Source: Didymella arachidicola
Taxonomy: Eukaryota > Ascomycota > Dothideomycetes > Pleosporales > Didymellaceae
NCBI GenBank assembly: GCA_016630955.3
Contig: CM049999.1
Coordinates: 1 to 64,000, forward strand
Direction of reading: 5' to 3'
DNA: 64,000 bases
Below, one piece after another: positions 48,505 through 61,068 of this stretch. The position numbers and the translations under genes were made by a program. The notes below the pieces were generated by a model, which was not told where the DNA came from, searched no databases, and worked only from the letters and a program-made list of their open reading frames with translations. Numbering within the stretch: the stretch's first letter is position 1; each line of letters begins with the position of its first letter.

Positions 48505-49962
48505 TCAGATGTATGTATAGCAAAACGGTCCTGCCATCGTACTGGAGGCATCCTCGATAGTGATCTCGCCGGGGTACGCAGCACCCATACCAATCTTATC
48601 CTGCAGGGTAGCAGCAGGCGAAGAAAGATCAGACATGGCTGTAGGCCCATAAAGTGCTTTTGTGCGCTCAGCAGGCTTCAAATTCTGCCACGTCCAGTAA
48701 AGGCGGTCGATCGAGGCGTGGTGGACTTTACAAAATTAGCGTTTGACAACAGCATGAGGGGCGAGAACTTTACAAAAGAAGAAAGGGTCGCCAGGGGAAG
48801 CCATGAAGTCACCTCCAGGGTCACCACCAATGATGAAATGACCGGAAGTATGGACACCCATGAAGTTGTTCATGAAGTTGTTGGGAGGAGCACCGCCTTG
48901 CAAAGTTTCCCAGAAAGATTGGTAGTCACTACTCTTGAGGAGCGACACAACATCGTCATCCTTCAGCCAACCTTCGCTAGAGAAGCTGGTGATGTCGCGA
49001 GTGAGACAGCGCGGATTGTATGCGAGGCCGTAGTCTGGAGATGTAAAGTTCTGATTGGGGTTTAATGTCGCACAATCGGACCCAGGAAACTAGAAGAGTC
49101 AGAAAGAAGCCCAAAATAACACAGATTCAGCTCACCAGAGGTCCCAGATTGACCTGCCAGTCTTTGAACGGGCCTGAAGTCACACAACCACCACCGGGTC
49201 CATGCGGGATCTTGATCAAGGGGTTGGTGTTGAGCGGGATACCGGTGAACGTTTGGTTCTTGCAACCTGGTGCACCTTGACCAGAAATGGATGTGTCGGA
49301 GCCATCAAGCAGTGGCGATTTTGTAGGGTCTTTTGTCCATCTCGAGTAGCTGTAGTACGGCTGATTGCCCTTGTAGCCACACTCGTTGCGCAAAGTCTGC
49401 TCGTAGGCCCAAGTGAAGTACCGATGCTGCTGACTCTTAGCTTACCATCCTATTTGATGCAAAATTATAGTTTTGACTCACCCATGTCAGGAAGTTACCT
49501 GTAACGTGAATACCGAACGACTGCTGAATGTGCGTCGCAACAAAGTCATCGTAACGGTTCTTGCAGCCAGGGCAGATTACCGTCGATATCTTCGGCGGAA
49601 GCTTAGCTAAGCACTGCACGGCACCAATATATGCCTTCTTTTCTGTAGTGGAGAAGGTGGACCTTGATGTGTCAGTAAGAGATTGTAGTCGACGCATGGC
49701 AAACCACGAACCATTCCTGGCGAATCTGCACATTTGAGGGATTGCATTTTTTGTATTGAGCAGGTTGCTGAGCAGCTTGATAAAGCTGCTGGTTAATTGC
49801 CGCACCTCCGGCCATCAAGTCTTGCTTGATGCTACCCAGTCCAGCGAGGACGTTATCGACAAGATCGAACGATCTCTTCTCCAAATACCTCTCGTCCTGG
49901 AATGGGATGGCATTACCAAGAGCTAAGGGAAGCAGGCAAGCAGCTTGAAGCGCACCACGCAT
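48505..49962 (-). CDS. Secreted tyrosinase-family copper oxidase (419 aa, five exons)
   Basis: Type-3 copper enzyme that hydroxylates/oxidises phenols (melanin or secondary-metabolite chemistry). Exons 49962-49712, 49662-49482, 49426-49136, 49089-48774, 48725-48505; introns 49, 55, 46 and 48 bp; total 1260 nt. N-terminal signal peptide MRGALQAACLLPLALGNA. CuA histidines in ATHIQQSFGIH and TWHRYFTWAYE; CuB in MGVHTSGHFIIGG and FFFFHHASIDRLYW. Ends MAGPFCYTYI, as in short fungal tyrosinases without a C-terminal lid domain. Exon joints are inferred from splice consensus and frame, and all agree with the family. Confidence 0.87.
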
Positions 49963-51792
49963 ATTGAAAGACAGCGCTGAAAGATGATTTTTGAAAAAGA
50001 CAGGACACAGATGACCAGTATTTGGAGGAGGTGCCACAGAGGATCTCGTCTTGCCGCTGGAACTTAAACGGAGGACGGGAAGAGAGAACGAGTCTGCTTG
50101 CGGGAAGTCACTGCGGTAGAACGCCTCTTTATGCAATCATACAACCCAGGACAGTGAATATTCTTCGAGAATACCGCCCGTGGGATAGTTTCATGGCGGC
50201 AACCGGTGCGAGCAATACCATACTGAAATCAGACTAGAAGATACGGGCGATGAGTCTCCAATGGGTCTTGGTAAATCCTGCAGCCCGGTCCAGCCGATGG
50301 TGATGGTCGTATTCTCCATGCGATCCGTCTTACATGCAGATGGGCGAATGAGTAACGTTGGACCGCATTCAACTGAGAATCCACAGGCAGGGGAAGAAGA
50401 CTTACTTATTGGCTGTAACATGTTCCAGGCCGACTGCATTCACTGATCAACGTTAGTTGCATGCTCTTTGGAGGCAAAGTGGGCTCCAAGCTGAACAAGA
50501 TTTTATGGTAAAGCACGGCCCTCTGGGCTGAAGCGACCCATCCCTGCCCATCACTGGACGAGATGATTGTTGGTCCGGGCCATTCGGCGGAGATGCGAGC
50601 TTGATCGCGACAAACGTTGGTATGCAGTTGGTCGATGGAAGCGCGATCGAGGCTTGGAGATACCGCACGGACTGGGCGGCGGAAAAAACGGGAAGTGCGC
50701 CCCGCGGAACGCGCTTCCCGCCCACTCACCACTGCCACTATGCAACAACCACATCAGCACTCGAGCAGCATCAATTTCCAACTGTTCGGTCTCCCAAACC
50801 ATGCCAATATCCTAAAGACCTGACAGTGGTCGAATACTGCAGCCCCGAACTAACAGCTTTGCTCGGAGAAGCGGTAAATTTCTACACCTGAGTCCGAAAC
50901 TACAAAGCGGACAGGCGAGATTGCGCCTATCCCGCTCCCTGCACGAGGCGCGTTCTTCCACCTGTCGGGACTACGAATCACATGCAATCCATACGAGCAT
51001 TTTTCGTCCTTCGATCCTTCGTCTCCAATCAAGGCCTGCTTTCTGGCCGGCAAAATTGACCGCAAAGCTCATACTACTGCTGGGGCGTCTTGTTGTGACT
51101 AAAAGGCTGCTGGATTGGATCATATGTGATTGCTTGGCATACCGGTTGGCTAAATTGACGAAACAGCAGGAAATTCGATGCCATGCCGTGTGCGCGAGGC
51201 TTGCACGTTGGAAGGCCAGCACGGCCTCAAAGCCATGTACACTAGTCGCTTCGAAATTGTTGCGAGATCTCGAAGTGTCTTGTGCCTATGGAGTATGAAC
51301 ATCATGTGAGGCATCAAGTGCTTGTCCTCCGATCAATGCGTGTGACCACTGGTTTTCAGCTATAAGTGAAGACGCACCCTGCACGAGTCCCCGAACTCCA
51401 GAACTGCTGACGATGATTGCTTCGTATCTACCGGGAACACTGCTCCAACTACGCGGCAAGGTGAAGAAGAAACATCTGATCTCGGGACCTGCGTACTGTC
51501 TCACACTCGGCTCGCTCAAACATGCTTCGCATGCCGGCGATCTGTCCCTTTTCGGCCATCCTTATGCAGGTACTGGGACCGGAAGTATGCAGTGAAGCGG
51601 GAAAATGTCTGTTGGGTGTGAGAATACGTACCGGCTTCTGAGAGTGTCCTGCAGGTTGCCTCAGCCGTCCTTGCGGCCTGTGTTTAACTCCTTGCCGAGA
51701 ATACAGGCTCGACGGGGTACTTATGCTATGTCCAGGTGCTTGAACGTGAAATTTTTGGCCGGTCGCATTGTTCTGCTCTATTGCACCAGGAA
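49963..51792. other. Intergenic, no gene recognised
   Basis: About 1.8 kb between divergent tyrosinase and 7TM genes. Several short frames on both strands show no domain or intron structure. Promoters of both genes must lie at the edges. Confidence 0.5.
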
Positions 51793-53355
51793 ATGTATAG
51801 AATACACGCAAGACAGGATCTGGGGTCTTTGCCTCCGCCACCTTCTCAGGAGTACCTCAATGAAAACCTAGCGCCAAGAATGCTGGCCATCGACGGAACC
51901 TTATTCGGTCTTGCAATGATCTGTGTCTTCTTGCGCATCTACGTAAGGGCGTTTACGCTGAAGACATTCGGTGTTGATGGTGGGTGGGGCAGCATGATCT
52001 TTATCAAGCACTTACTGATCACTGCCAGACTGGATCATGATTGTGGCGGCAGTACGTCTCGTGCAGAGTATCAGAGCACTCGCACCAGCACATGCAGGAT
52101 TCCTGGCTAATCTCAAACATCAGATTCTGAGCACGATATGTGTTTCGCTATTCATTGCCCTCACGAGGAACGGCGTTGGCCGACATGCCGAGTACTTCAC
52201 ATACGTCCGCCCAGATCTTTTCACCGTGTTCTTTGAGCTCGCATGGTGGTACGCATGGATCATCGTAGTGGCGTATAGTAGCATCAAAATCTCGATTGCA
52301 TGTTTCCTGCTGCGCTTGGCGGACCATCGCCGCCATTGGCGATGGGTTCTCTACGGTGTCATCGGTAAGTTATACACTGATAAATGAACGCCCCGCTAAT
52401 ACTAAACGCTCAGTCGTACTTGTACTGTTCACAATTGGATCGGTCTTGTCTCTTATCCTGCAGTGCTCTCCTATACAAGCAGCTTGGGACTTTAGCTTGC
52501 GGCGTCCTATCGGGCAAGTGATTGAAGACAGCACGTTTCATGATTATGCTGACTGATGAAGTGATGGCGAGTGTTACTCTCCGATGACCTATCGGAACAC
52601 AGGCGTCTTCAACTCTGGTAACATACTTCTACAAAGTTATGACACGGGCTAATAAAACGATAGTTTTCAACCTCGTCAGCGACCTGCTCCTCGCCATTCT
52701 TCCCGTGCCTATGGTTTGGAAGCTGCAGACGAATGTACGCACAAGGATCTCGCTCTGCATCATCCTTGGGCTCGGTTTGTTGTAAGTGTATCTGGCGATC
52801 CTGATGTTTGCGGACCTGACGAAACATAGCGCATGTGGCGCTGCAGTCTACAAGATTCCCCTGCAGTATCACTTCTTCGAAGAGGTCGACTTCTCAGGCA
52901 GAGGCGCTTGGTACTACATCTGGCAACAGTAAGCCATTCTCGAATGCTGTCTCTACAATGACCATCTGATCCACTTTAGAATCGAGATGAACATTGGCAT
53001 CATTGCTGCTTGTCTGCCGACGCTCAAACCACTTGCCGCGAACTTCCTCGGTGCCGTGAGCGCGCTTACCTCGGGTGATAGATATGGCTCGCGCTATGGA
53101 TCACGATACGGCAGCAATGCGCCCTCTCGACCACACAAATCGAATGGGTATATGAAGCACCCCGAGCCTAGTGATACTCAAACCTTTATGATGGTCGAAA
53201 TGAAGCACAATCAAAAAAGAGCGGCCGATCCTTTTGAAGCAAAGGAGCCGGCAGAAAGCACGACACGACCAGAGAGCAGCGCCGCAGACAGCGATGAAGA
53301 CATATTCCACCGTGACAAAGGCATCATGAGAACGACCGAGGTCCGTATTTCCTGA
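51793..53355 (+). CDS. Fungal rhodopsin-like 7TM protein (PTH11-related, 397 aa, eight exons)
   Basis: Integral membrane protein of the large fungal rhodopsin-domain family. Exons 51793-51979, 52029-52051, 52124-52364, 52414-52517, 52572-52617, 52664-52781, 52830-52928, 52980-53355; total 1194 nt. Helices seen: MLAIDGTLFGLAMICVFLRI, WIMIVAAILSTICVSLFI, WYAWIIVVAYSSIKISIA, VVLVLFTIGSVLSLIL, NLVSDLLLAILPVPMVW, and IGIIAACLPTLKPL. The family hallmarks RIYVRAF, GVDDWIMI, and YHFFEEV...WYYIWQQIEMNIGIIAACLPTLKP are present. C-terminal tail is polar with a short DRYGS-type repeat (RYGSRYGSRYGS). Many Pezizomycotina paralogues are implicated in surface or host sensing; function here is unknown. Confidence 0.85.
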
Positions 53356-54128
53356 AGCGGAGGGAAGAGTCCCCTCTGCCGGGTTCTAAGTGTCGTGGCG
53401 TCTCGGGGTCATCGGTTCATCATAGCATCACTACGATGGTAGCAGGCATCAATCTTGTAAGTGGGTCCGAGGGGCCAATGGACAAAGCTAACGTATTAAA
53501 TCATCTACAGCATACGATCTGGCAGCTTGCTAGGTGGTTCAATGCGGATGCGACTCTTAGTTAACCTTGGAAGACAAGAACATCAATAACAGGCTCTCGG
53601 CCCACGCGCCTAGAACCTACCCACTCAATACACTTATACCTGCTGCCATGGCACATTTGAACACGTCTTTGAACCTCCTTTCTGATTACCAACGCTCCAC
53701 GGAGCTGTCAGCCACATGATGTCGCTCATTTCGGCTTGGATTTGTGGGGCTATTTCTTGGTCGGCAATTGGGAGAGTGGAGCAAAACATCCGAGCGTTTT
53801 GAGCCGCAACACCAAATTTTCTGTCAGTCGACACAACAGGACAGTGCCATCAAAGATGGCACTACCTTGGTTCAGCCGGGAGCAATACTGTTCATGGATT
53901 CGTTAAACAGACAGAGTACAAGCGCTGACCTGTGCCAAGCTCAGCATAACTAAATGTTGAGGAAATGGGGTCTTTGTGGGGATCTCCAGAAACCCCGCTA
54001 GAAACCCCGAACAACGTCATGCCCAGGGCATGGCCGCTGACTTGATCTCGGGCCGACTACGCTCGGCTTCAATAAAGGTGCGTGATGGGCATCTCAAGAA
54101 TCGTAAGAAAGCCCACACCTTCTTCATC
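53356..54128. other. Intergenic, no gene recognised
   Basis: About 770 bp between the 7TM stop and the GH32 start. The frame of the GH32 gene is open upstream to 53976, but the signal peptide sets the start at 54129. Confidence 0.5.
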
Positions 54129-56009
54129 ATGCCCAGTATGTACAAACAAGCCTTTGTGGTCTTAGTCGCAGACCTGGCAAGTGCGTATGTCACTCCTCCG
54201 CAGACCACCATCGACTACACAGGAGCTCCTCCCAACTTGTCTACGTTGGCCAATTTTTCACTGTTCGAGACTTGGCGTCCCCGATCTCACGTTCTCCCTG
54301 CCAACGGTCAGATTGGTGACCCGTGTATGCATTACACGGATCCTGAGACTGGTCTGTTCCATGTAGGGTACCTGCACGATGGGACAGGGTCTTCTGGCGC
54401 GACGACCGACGACTTCGTTACTTATACCGACCTAAACAACAACTCGGCAAACTTTATCCTCGCAGGAGGCAAGAATGATCCCATTGCAGTATTTGATGGC
54501 TCGGTCATCGAACGAGGAGTTAACGGTACTCCGACATTACTCTACACCAGTGTCTCCTACTTACCCATTCAATGGACCGTTGCTTATACCAAGGGAAGCG
54601 AAACACAATCACTAGCAATCGCGAGCAACGGTGGTCGCAACTTCACCAAGCTGGAGCATGGTCCGGTCATACCGAGTCCGCCCTTTGCGGTCAACGTCAC
54701 CGGATTTCGGGACCCATTCGTGTTCCAAAATCCTCAAGTTGATGCACTACTTCAGAAGCGCAATGGTACTGAGTATACAATCATTTCCGGTGGTACACAT
54801 GGTGGCGGACCGAGTTTGTTCTTGTATGCTCACTATGGCGATGAGTCCGACAATTTCCAGACTTGGGAGTACATCGGTGAATGGTGGCATGAGATGGCCA
54901 ACACCACCTGGAGCGACGCAGGCTGGGCAGGACGCTGGGGCTTCAATTTCGAAGTCGGCAACTACTTCGCCCTGGACAAAGACGGCTACAATCCTCATGG
55001 CGAGATCTTCACTACCCTGGGTGCCGAGTGGAGCTTCGATCCCATCGTTCCCCAGGTTTCCGACGTCCGAGAGATGCTGTGGGCTGCAGGCAAACAATCG
55101 ATCGTCAATGGCTCCATCCAGTTCGAGCCCACCATGGCGGGGCGTCTGGATGCTGGAAAGTCTGCTTATGCCGCTGCTGGAAAAGCTGTGCCCTCTTCGT
55201 CGCAAGCCAGTCAAAAGAGCGGAGCCCCCGATCGATTCTTGACCTACCTTTGGTTGACCGGCGACTTCTATGGCAACCTCAATACACCAAAGGCGCAGCA
55301 AAATTGGACGGGATCGCTTCTGCTCCCACGAGAGCTGAGTGTCGGCTATCTTAATGTCGTCGATAATGAGCTTTCTCGAGAGAAGGGTGCTTGGAGAGTC
55401 GACGCTGAGCATAACAACGGCACAGTGACGCTCGCAACTCTGAACCAGAAGGTCGCTCGTGAGGCTTTAGCTGCTTTCAAGTCAAATACGACTGCTGTCA
55501 TCAAGCAATCTGGAGGTCGCCAATCATTTGGCGCAACTTTTGAACGAAGTCCCAGCAGCAAGCACTATGTCCTCTCGACTTCGATCACTTTCCCGTCGCG
55601 CTCTAATGGCACCAGAGCTGGTCTTGAGATTTTGTCCGGAGATCATGAAAGAACGCGTATTTACTACCAGATTTCTGACGAGAATCTGGTGGTTGACCGG
55701 TCAAACTCGTCAGCAGCTGCGGCGACTAATGACTGGGTCCTCACTGAGACCGAAAGTGGGAAGTTCCGCCTTTTCGATGTGCCCATTGCGAACGGAACAG
55801 AGATAGAGACGCTGAACCTTACCATCATTGTCGATGGCGGTATCGTGGAGGTGCATATCAACGATCGTTTTGCGCTGAGTACTTGGGTCTGGAGTTGGTA
55901 CGAAGACAGCAGAAACATCCGCTTCATTGCACAGGACGGAGAGATCGAATTCGGCGAAACGACGATCTGGGAAGGCTTGGTTGATGCATGGCCGCAGCGT
56001 AGGTCGTAG
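54129..56009 (+). CDS. Secreted glycoside hydrolase family 32 enzyme (626 aa)
   Basis: Beta-fructofuranosidase-type enzyme (invertase, inulinase or levanase). ATG at 54129 (MPSMYKQAFVVLVADLASAY) gives a signal peptide; an upstream in-frame extension lacks one. The five-blade propeller carries a divergent nucleophile motif (NGQIGDPCMHYTDPETG in place of WMNDPNG), the RDP box (TGFRDPFVF) and an acid/base candidate Glu in NFEVGNYFALD. The C-terminal beta-sandwich follows (ENLVVDRSNSS, VEVHINDRFALSTWVW). Many N-x-S/T sites fit secretion. The GDPC motif places it in a fungal GH32 subgroup; preferred fructan cannot be told. Single exon. Confidence 0.88.
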   Translation: MPSMYKQAFVVLVADLASAYVTPPQTTIDYTGAPPNLSTLANFSLFETWRPRSHVLPANGQIGDPCMHYTDPETGLFHVGYLHDGTGSSGATTDDFVTYTDLNNNSANFILAGGKNDPIAVFDGSVIERGVNGTPTLLYTSVSYLPIQWTVAYTKGSETQSLAIASNGGRNFTKLEHGPVIPSPPFAVNVTGFRDPFVFQNPQVDALLQKRNGTEYTIISGGTHGGGPSLFLYAHYGDESDNFQTWEYIGEWWHEMANTTWSDAGWAGRWGFNFEVGNYFALDKDGYNPHGEIFTTLGAEWSFDPIVPQVSDVREMLWAAGKQSIVNGSIQFEPTMAGRLDAGKSAYAAAGKAVPSSSQASQKSGAPDRFLTYLWLTGDFYGNLNTPKAQQNWTGSLLLPRELSVGYLNVVDNELSREKGAWRVDAEHNNGTVTLATLNQKVAREALAAFKSNTTAVIKQSGGRQSFGATFERSPSSKHYVLSTSITFPSRSNGTRAGLEILSGDHERTRIYYQISDENLVVDRSNSSAAAATNDWVLTETESGKFRLFDVPIANGTEIETLNLTIIVDGGIVEVHINDRFALSTWVWSWYEDSRNIRFIAQDGEIEFGETTIWEGLVDAWPQRRS

Positions 56010-56222
56010 GTACTTCTTGCAAAGAGTTCTAACATACAAACGACTGGCGACATGTTCATGTTGCATTTCAGTTGCCGAATGTACGAAGTATCTGCCCTTG
56101 GATAAATCCCTAGCCTTGAGTCCTTCTCGACATGACACTTCCGGGGTGATCATCAAATTCGCTTGACAACTTGCATGATCGTGCACACGGTGAAATTGTC
56201 ATTTTGGTCGGCTGAGTCGACA

Positions 56223-58032
56223 TAACGTGTTCCACCAGTAAGCTGGCCACACCAGTAAGCTGGCCACCCCACCGAACTTAACGCGACTCTTAAAGCGATA
56301 GCTCTACAACAATATAGAATAATAGCGTGTAATTTTGTAGATAGCTAGTCTAACACTGTCTACATTGAGTCCGCGTGTGTCCTTGGATATGACATTTCGT
56401 ACACGTTGGCGGAGCGCGCTGACGTCCTTGAGTTGTCCGACTCTCGTCACCCTCTACAACTACCCTTTGTGCCTCTGCAGCGAGCTGCTGCGCCGGCTGC
56501 GCCTGGAGAGCGCCCCCACGAGCTATATATTGACGCCGCTGGTCTCTCTTACGTCGCTGGCGCTGACTAGCTGTACGAAGCTTCCTATTCTCCTCTGCGA
56601 GTATAGTCGCTGAGTTCATCGCAAGCTGACATCCTTTAACGAGCTGGCGGATAGCTTGGCTTGTTGGGCTCTGTGACTGGCGACAAAGGAGATCTTGTAC
56701 GTGTTGAGCTTGTTGCTGAAGCTGCGCTACTGTACGCGGCGTCTCTGCTGTCCATGCGACGTTGTTGTCTGCTGTTGTTGCTTGTGGAGATGGGGTCCGG
56801 ACGACTGTGAGCGACGATACAACGCGATCTGGACAGGGAGGGATAAGCCCTATCACCTGGAAGCCAGCCCGAATACTCTCCTGCGTGAATACTGTCGGCT
56901 GGATCCGTGTATAGATCGTGAGGAAGTCTATCTTGTCAACGTGGTAGACGCCTTGGCGGGCGAGCTCCTGGATCTCGTGACCGTACGCTCGCTTAAGAGG
57001 AGAGAAGCAGCTTACGTCAAGCGGCCGGAGCAGATGTGACGCGTGCGCTGGCATACAGAGAGTGATAATCTTGTTCTTTGTGCAGAACTAGTCAAACTCG
57101 GGTGTAGCATGACTGCTATGGCCGTCAAGGATAAGAAGACGGTAGACTCCACACGTACGAGACGCCGTATGTCTGTTAAAGTGCTTCACCCACTCTACAC
57201 CAAGCTCATCTGTCGTCCAGCCGTTGTCTGATACAGCGACTACCCAGTCTGGCGGGAGGTGTTGATACCAGCTAGCCTGGTGGAGCTTACCAGACAGGAT
57301 CACGAACGGTGGGAGACACCAGCCAGACGCGTTGATACACTCAATCGTCGTAACCCAATCTCTATCACCTGGCTGTATAACAGTAGCGCGACCTACTGTA
57401 TCTGAGCTCGTAACTACTTTAGACGTCGCTGCGACGCCCATCATAAAGCCAGTCTCATCAAAGTTGTACGTGGCTGCGTCTAGTATCCCATGGGCCTGGC
57501 GCGTCTCCTCTACGAGCTTGAACCACGCTGCGATAGCGACAGGATCCTCGCAGCAAGCGCGCTGGCTGTGGAACTTCCTATTCCACTTTGTCTGTAGCTC
57601 AGACTGGCTGTTGACAAAGCGCGACACCCAGTTCTTGCCTACAAGTGGAGGAGGAGGATCTTGGCCGCGGCTAGCGAGTAGAGCGTCTGCCATACGTCGT
57701 ACGTCGATGATCTGGGGTGGAAATCCTCGTCGATCAAGGTCTAGGATCCACTGCACGAGAGACTGCTCTTCAGTAGTTAATAGCTTGCGGTTGACAGAGA
57801 CTGTCTCTAGTCGTGTCTGGATACCGCGAAGACGCGTCTGCAGAGTCAATCTTGGGACCTCGTACGCTGTTGCAAGCCCGCGGAGTGATTGACGTGGGTT
57901 ATTCTGATAAGAGACTATCGCAAGACTTAATCTACCTTCACAAGAGGACGTTGTTATTGAGTCATAATTGTTGGCGCAAGCTGAGTCGCGTTAAGTTCGG
58001 TGGGGTGGCCAGCTTACTGGTGGAACATGTTA
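56223..58032 (-). mobile_element. Pogo-F: pogo/Fot1-type transposon with unequal TIRs
   Basis: Ends at TAACGTGTTCCACC (56223) and, inverted, TAACATGTTCCACC (58032). The left TIR carries two ACCAGTAAGCTGGCCA units (56234, 56251; 17-bp period); the right TIR has only one, then both continue CCCCACCGAACTTAACGCG. The loss of one unit on the right may impair transposition. Confidence 0.85.
56350..57970 (-). pseudogene. Pogo-F transposase, one TAG stop and unclear start
   Basis: One frame from about 57970 to the stop at 56350 encodes HTH (LSLAIVSYQNNPRQSLRGLA), DDE_1 aspartates in YNFDETGFMMG, LLILDGHSSH and RPLDVSCFSPLK, and a knuckle CTKCHIQGHTRTQC. A TAG at 57088-57090 interrupts PEFD-stop-FCTKNKIITLC and fits a CAG-to-TAG change. 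The only nearby ATG (about 57964) is in another frame and is followed by TAA after two codons, so the N-terminus is also damaged. Confidence 0.8.
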
Positions 58033-59300
58033 TTGGTCAACGAGTTCTGTTGGCTTAAACTGGGCCAGCACGTTTATTTCGCGTCAGGAGGAGCTTAAAG
58101 TAGTATTTAATCGGAAGTACAACTACAAGCAAGCCCTCTGTGAGGATCCTAAGGTTATATAGGGCTGGTTCAACCTTGTAGCTAATACCAAAGCCAAGTA
58201 TGGCATCTAGGACAACAATACGTACAACTTCGACGAGACAGGCTTCATAATGGGCCAGATAAGCTCTAGAGCTGTCGTTACAGCTTCAGAGAACCGTAGA
58301 CGGGCCGAGGCAATCTAGCCAGGCAATCGCGAGTGGGTAACGGTTATCTAGGGCATTAATGCTACAGGGTGGGCAATCCCGCCCTACATTATCTCTAAAG
58401 CCCGCCGCTACTAGTCTAACTAGTACAAAGATAATAACCTACCCTAGGATTAGGTTATTACTATCTCTAAGAATAGCTAGCCTACTAATAAGCTTAGTTT
58501 TAACTAGTTAAAGTATTTTAATAGGTATATAAAAACATATACTATTAGCACCTACTATTTACTAATTATTAATAGCTTTAAAAGCTATAACTCTAAGGAA
58601 TTTAAGTAATACTATAAGAATAATTATATTATAGGTCTATATATACCTATATACTTATTATACCTTCTATAGCTACTTAATATAGCTTATTTTAGTTTTT
58701 TAAAGAAGGTATATAAAGTTAAAGTTAATTAGCTTATATATAACTAGATTAACTATATTATAAAATAAAGTTTCTTTTATACTTTATAGTAGCTTATAAT
58801 AAAGCTATAACCTTTAGTAATATTAAAAAAAAGATTCTAAAAGGCTAGATTGGTTCTATTTACTTTAGATTATATTATATAAACTCTAAATATAAAGCTA
58901 TATACTCTATTACTACTACTTTTCTAAAATAGCCTACTCTAGTAGTTATAAACTTTTAGTAATACTTTAGAATTTAGGTTATAATTAATACTTATAAAAA
59001 AATATTTTAGAGATATATAAATAGCTTATAAACTTCTATAGTTAAAGCCTTTAAAAAGGTCTTAAAAAAGGTAGTAATTATTATATATAAGCTAGCTTTA
59101 GTATAATAGAAGAATACTATACTTTATATAGCTCTAGTAGCTACTATAAAATATAAAATATATAAAAAAAGTTATAATATACTCTATAGGTAAGTAAGAT
59201 ACTTTTCCTAAGACTCTACTAAACCTTACTCTATTATAGCCTAAAATACTATAAATTAGTGCTATATAAAGTAAAATAAGCTATAATATTACTTAAAAAC
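58033..59300 (+). pseudogene. RIP-ravaged pogo transposase relic
   Basis: From about 58090 the plus strand still reads QALCEDPKVI, NTYNFDETGFIMGQIS and NREWVTVI, with stops where relatives have Gln. Past about 58430 the same alignment continues through LLIINSFKSYNS (LLILDGHESHKS in intact copies) and the coil remnant YKIYKKSYNILYR at about 59150-59190, but nearly all G/C has become A/T. The right end is uncertain. The left end is at or near the Pogo-F boundary. Confidence 0.7.
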
Positions 59301-61068
59301 TACTTTTATATTATTTTTATATATTTATATATTATACCTACTTTCTTTATACTATCTATAGTATTATTAGAAGAGCTTACTTACTTTAGTATATACCTAT
59401 CTCTTTAGCATCTTACTATTAATATACGGTCTAAACTCTCTTAGAGCTATTAATTACTAGCTCTTCTTAACTATTATAGTTTTTTTTAGCTAAATTTACT
59501 TTCTTTTATATAATCTATATTATATACTAGCTTTATTAGCTACTTAAAGCTTAGTAAATTTCTATTATATTAATATAAGCTTATATATAATTATTACTAC
59601 CTTATTTATATAGTACTTAAAAGCGCTAGTAATAGAGTTTAGTAAGCTAGTCTACTACTTCTTATACTTCTTTTAAATTAGAGTTAATTATAATCTAAAT
59701 TCTAGGGTATTACTTAGAGTTTTTAACTACTAGAGCTTATTATTAATAAAGAATAGTAGTAATAAAGTATATAACTTTATATTAAGAGTTAATATAACCT
59801 ATTCTAGGTTAAAAAAGACTAGTTCTATATCTTAAAACTCTTTCTAGATATTACTAGTAGTAATAGCTTTCTTATAAGCTACTTTAAAGTATAGTAGAAA
59901 CTTCTACTTTATAATATAGTTAATCTAGTTATATATAAGCTTATTAACCTTAACTCTATATACTTTCTTTAAAAAGCTAAGATAACCTATATATTAAGTA
60001 GCTATAGAAGGTATAATAAGTATATAGGTATATATAAGTAATAATCTTATTATTTCTATAGTTATTAGCTCTAAAGGTTTTAATAGCCTATTAGGCTAGC
60101 ATACTAGATATAGAAAAGTATAAAGTTTTATTTTTTATAGTTTCTAGTTCTTTAGTAAATAGTTTATAGTCTATAAATAGATACTATACCTACCTATACT
60201 ACCTAATAATATATTATATACCTCTTACCTAAAGATTTATAGTATAGGTTTTAATAATAGTATTACTTAAAATCTAGAAAATTATAGCTTTTATAGCTAT
60301 TAATAACTAGTAGATAGTAGCTACTAATAGTATAATCTTTTATATATATATTAAAGTATATTAACTAGTTAATACTAAGCTTATTATTAGTCTAGCTATT
60401 CTTAAAGACTCTAATAACCTAGTTCTAGAGTAGATTATTCTTTTTATATAAGCTTAAAAGGTAAATAATACTCTAGAAGATAATAAAAAGTAAAATAGCC
60501 TACCTTTTAGTATTAATACTTTTAATTACTATTATCTACTTCTAGTTACCTAGCTAGACCTACTTTAGTTATTTTTATTTCTCTAAAGCTATAATAACTA
60601 CTCTAGTAGATATTTAGTCTATTATAAAGCCTATTTTAGAAAAGTTATATATATTTTTATTCTAAATACTATACTTAGCTTTAATATTAGCTACTAGGCT
60701 AAACTAGCTCTAGATTACTTTAGAATTTTTATAAAAGGCTTTTCTATAGTTATATTAATAACTAAACTTTACTATAAGCTCTAGTTAGTACTAAATAAAT
60801 ATACTAGGCTAATTTCTACTAATATAGCCTAGATTATACTTAGTATATAAAGAATTAGCTATATTAGCTATAATAGCTAGATAAGAAAAAAATTCTTATA
60901 CTACTAGCTTAAGTATATAATTAATAATTACCTATTTCTTAGTATTAGTTAGACTTTATAAGTTAGCTATAGAATTAGCTTATAAAGGTTATCTAGTATA
61001 TTAGTTACTTAGTATTTATAGAAAAGCTTTATATATAGCTATAGTATACTATAAAAAAAAAGTTAAGG
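59300..61068. other. Extremely AT-rich, RIP-type DNA
   Basis: About 1.8 kb consisting almost wholly of A/T with TA-rich dinucleotides, and CpG nearly absent. No gene, TIR or LTR can be recognised. Most probably repeat DNA mutated beyond recognition. Confidence 0.7.

Noticed and set aside
48726..48773. Apparent frameshift in the tyrosinase CuB region
   Set aside because: A 48-bp GT-AG intron (GTAAAG...GTAAAG) restores FFFFHHASIDRLYW in frame.
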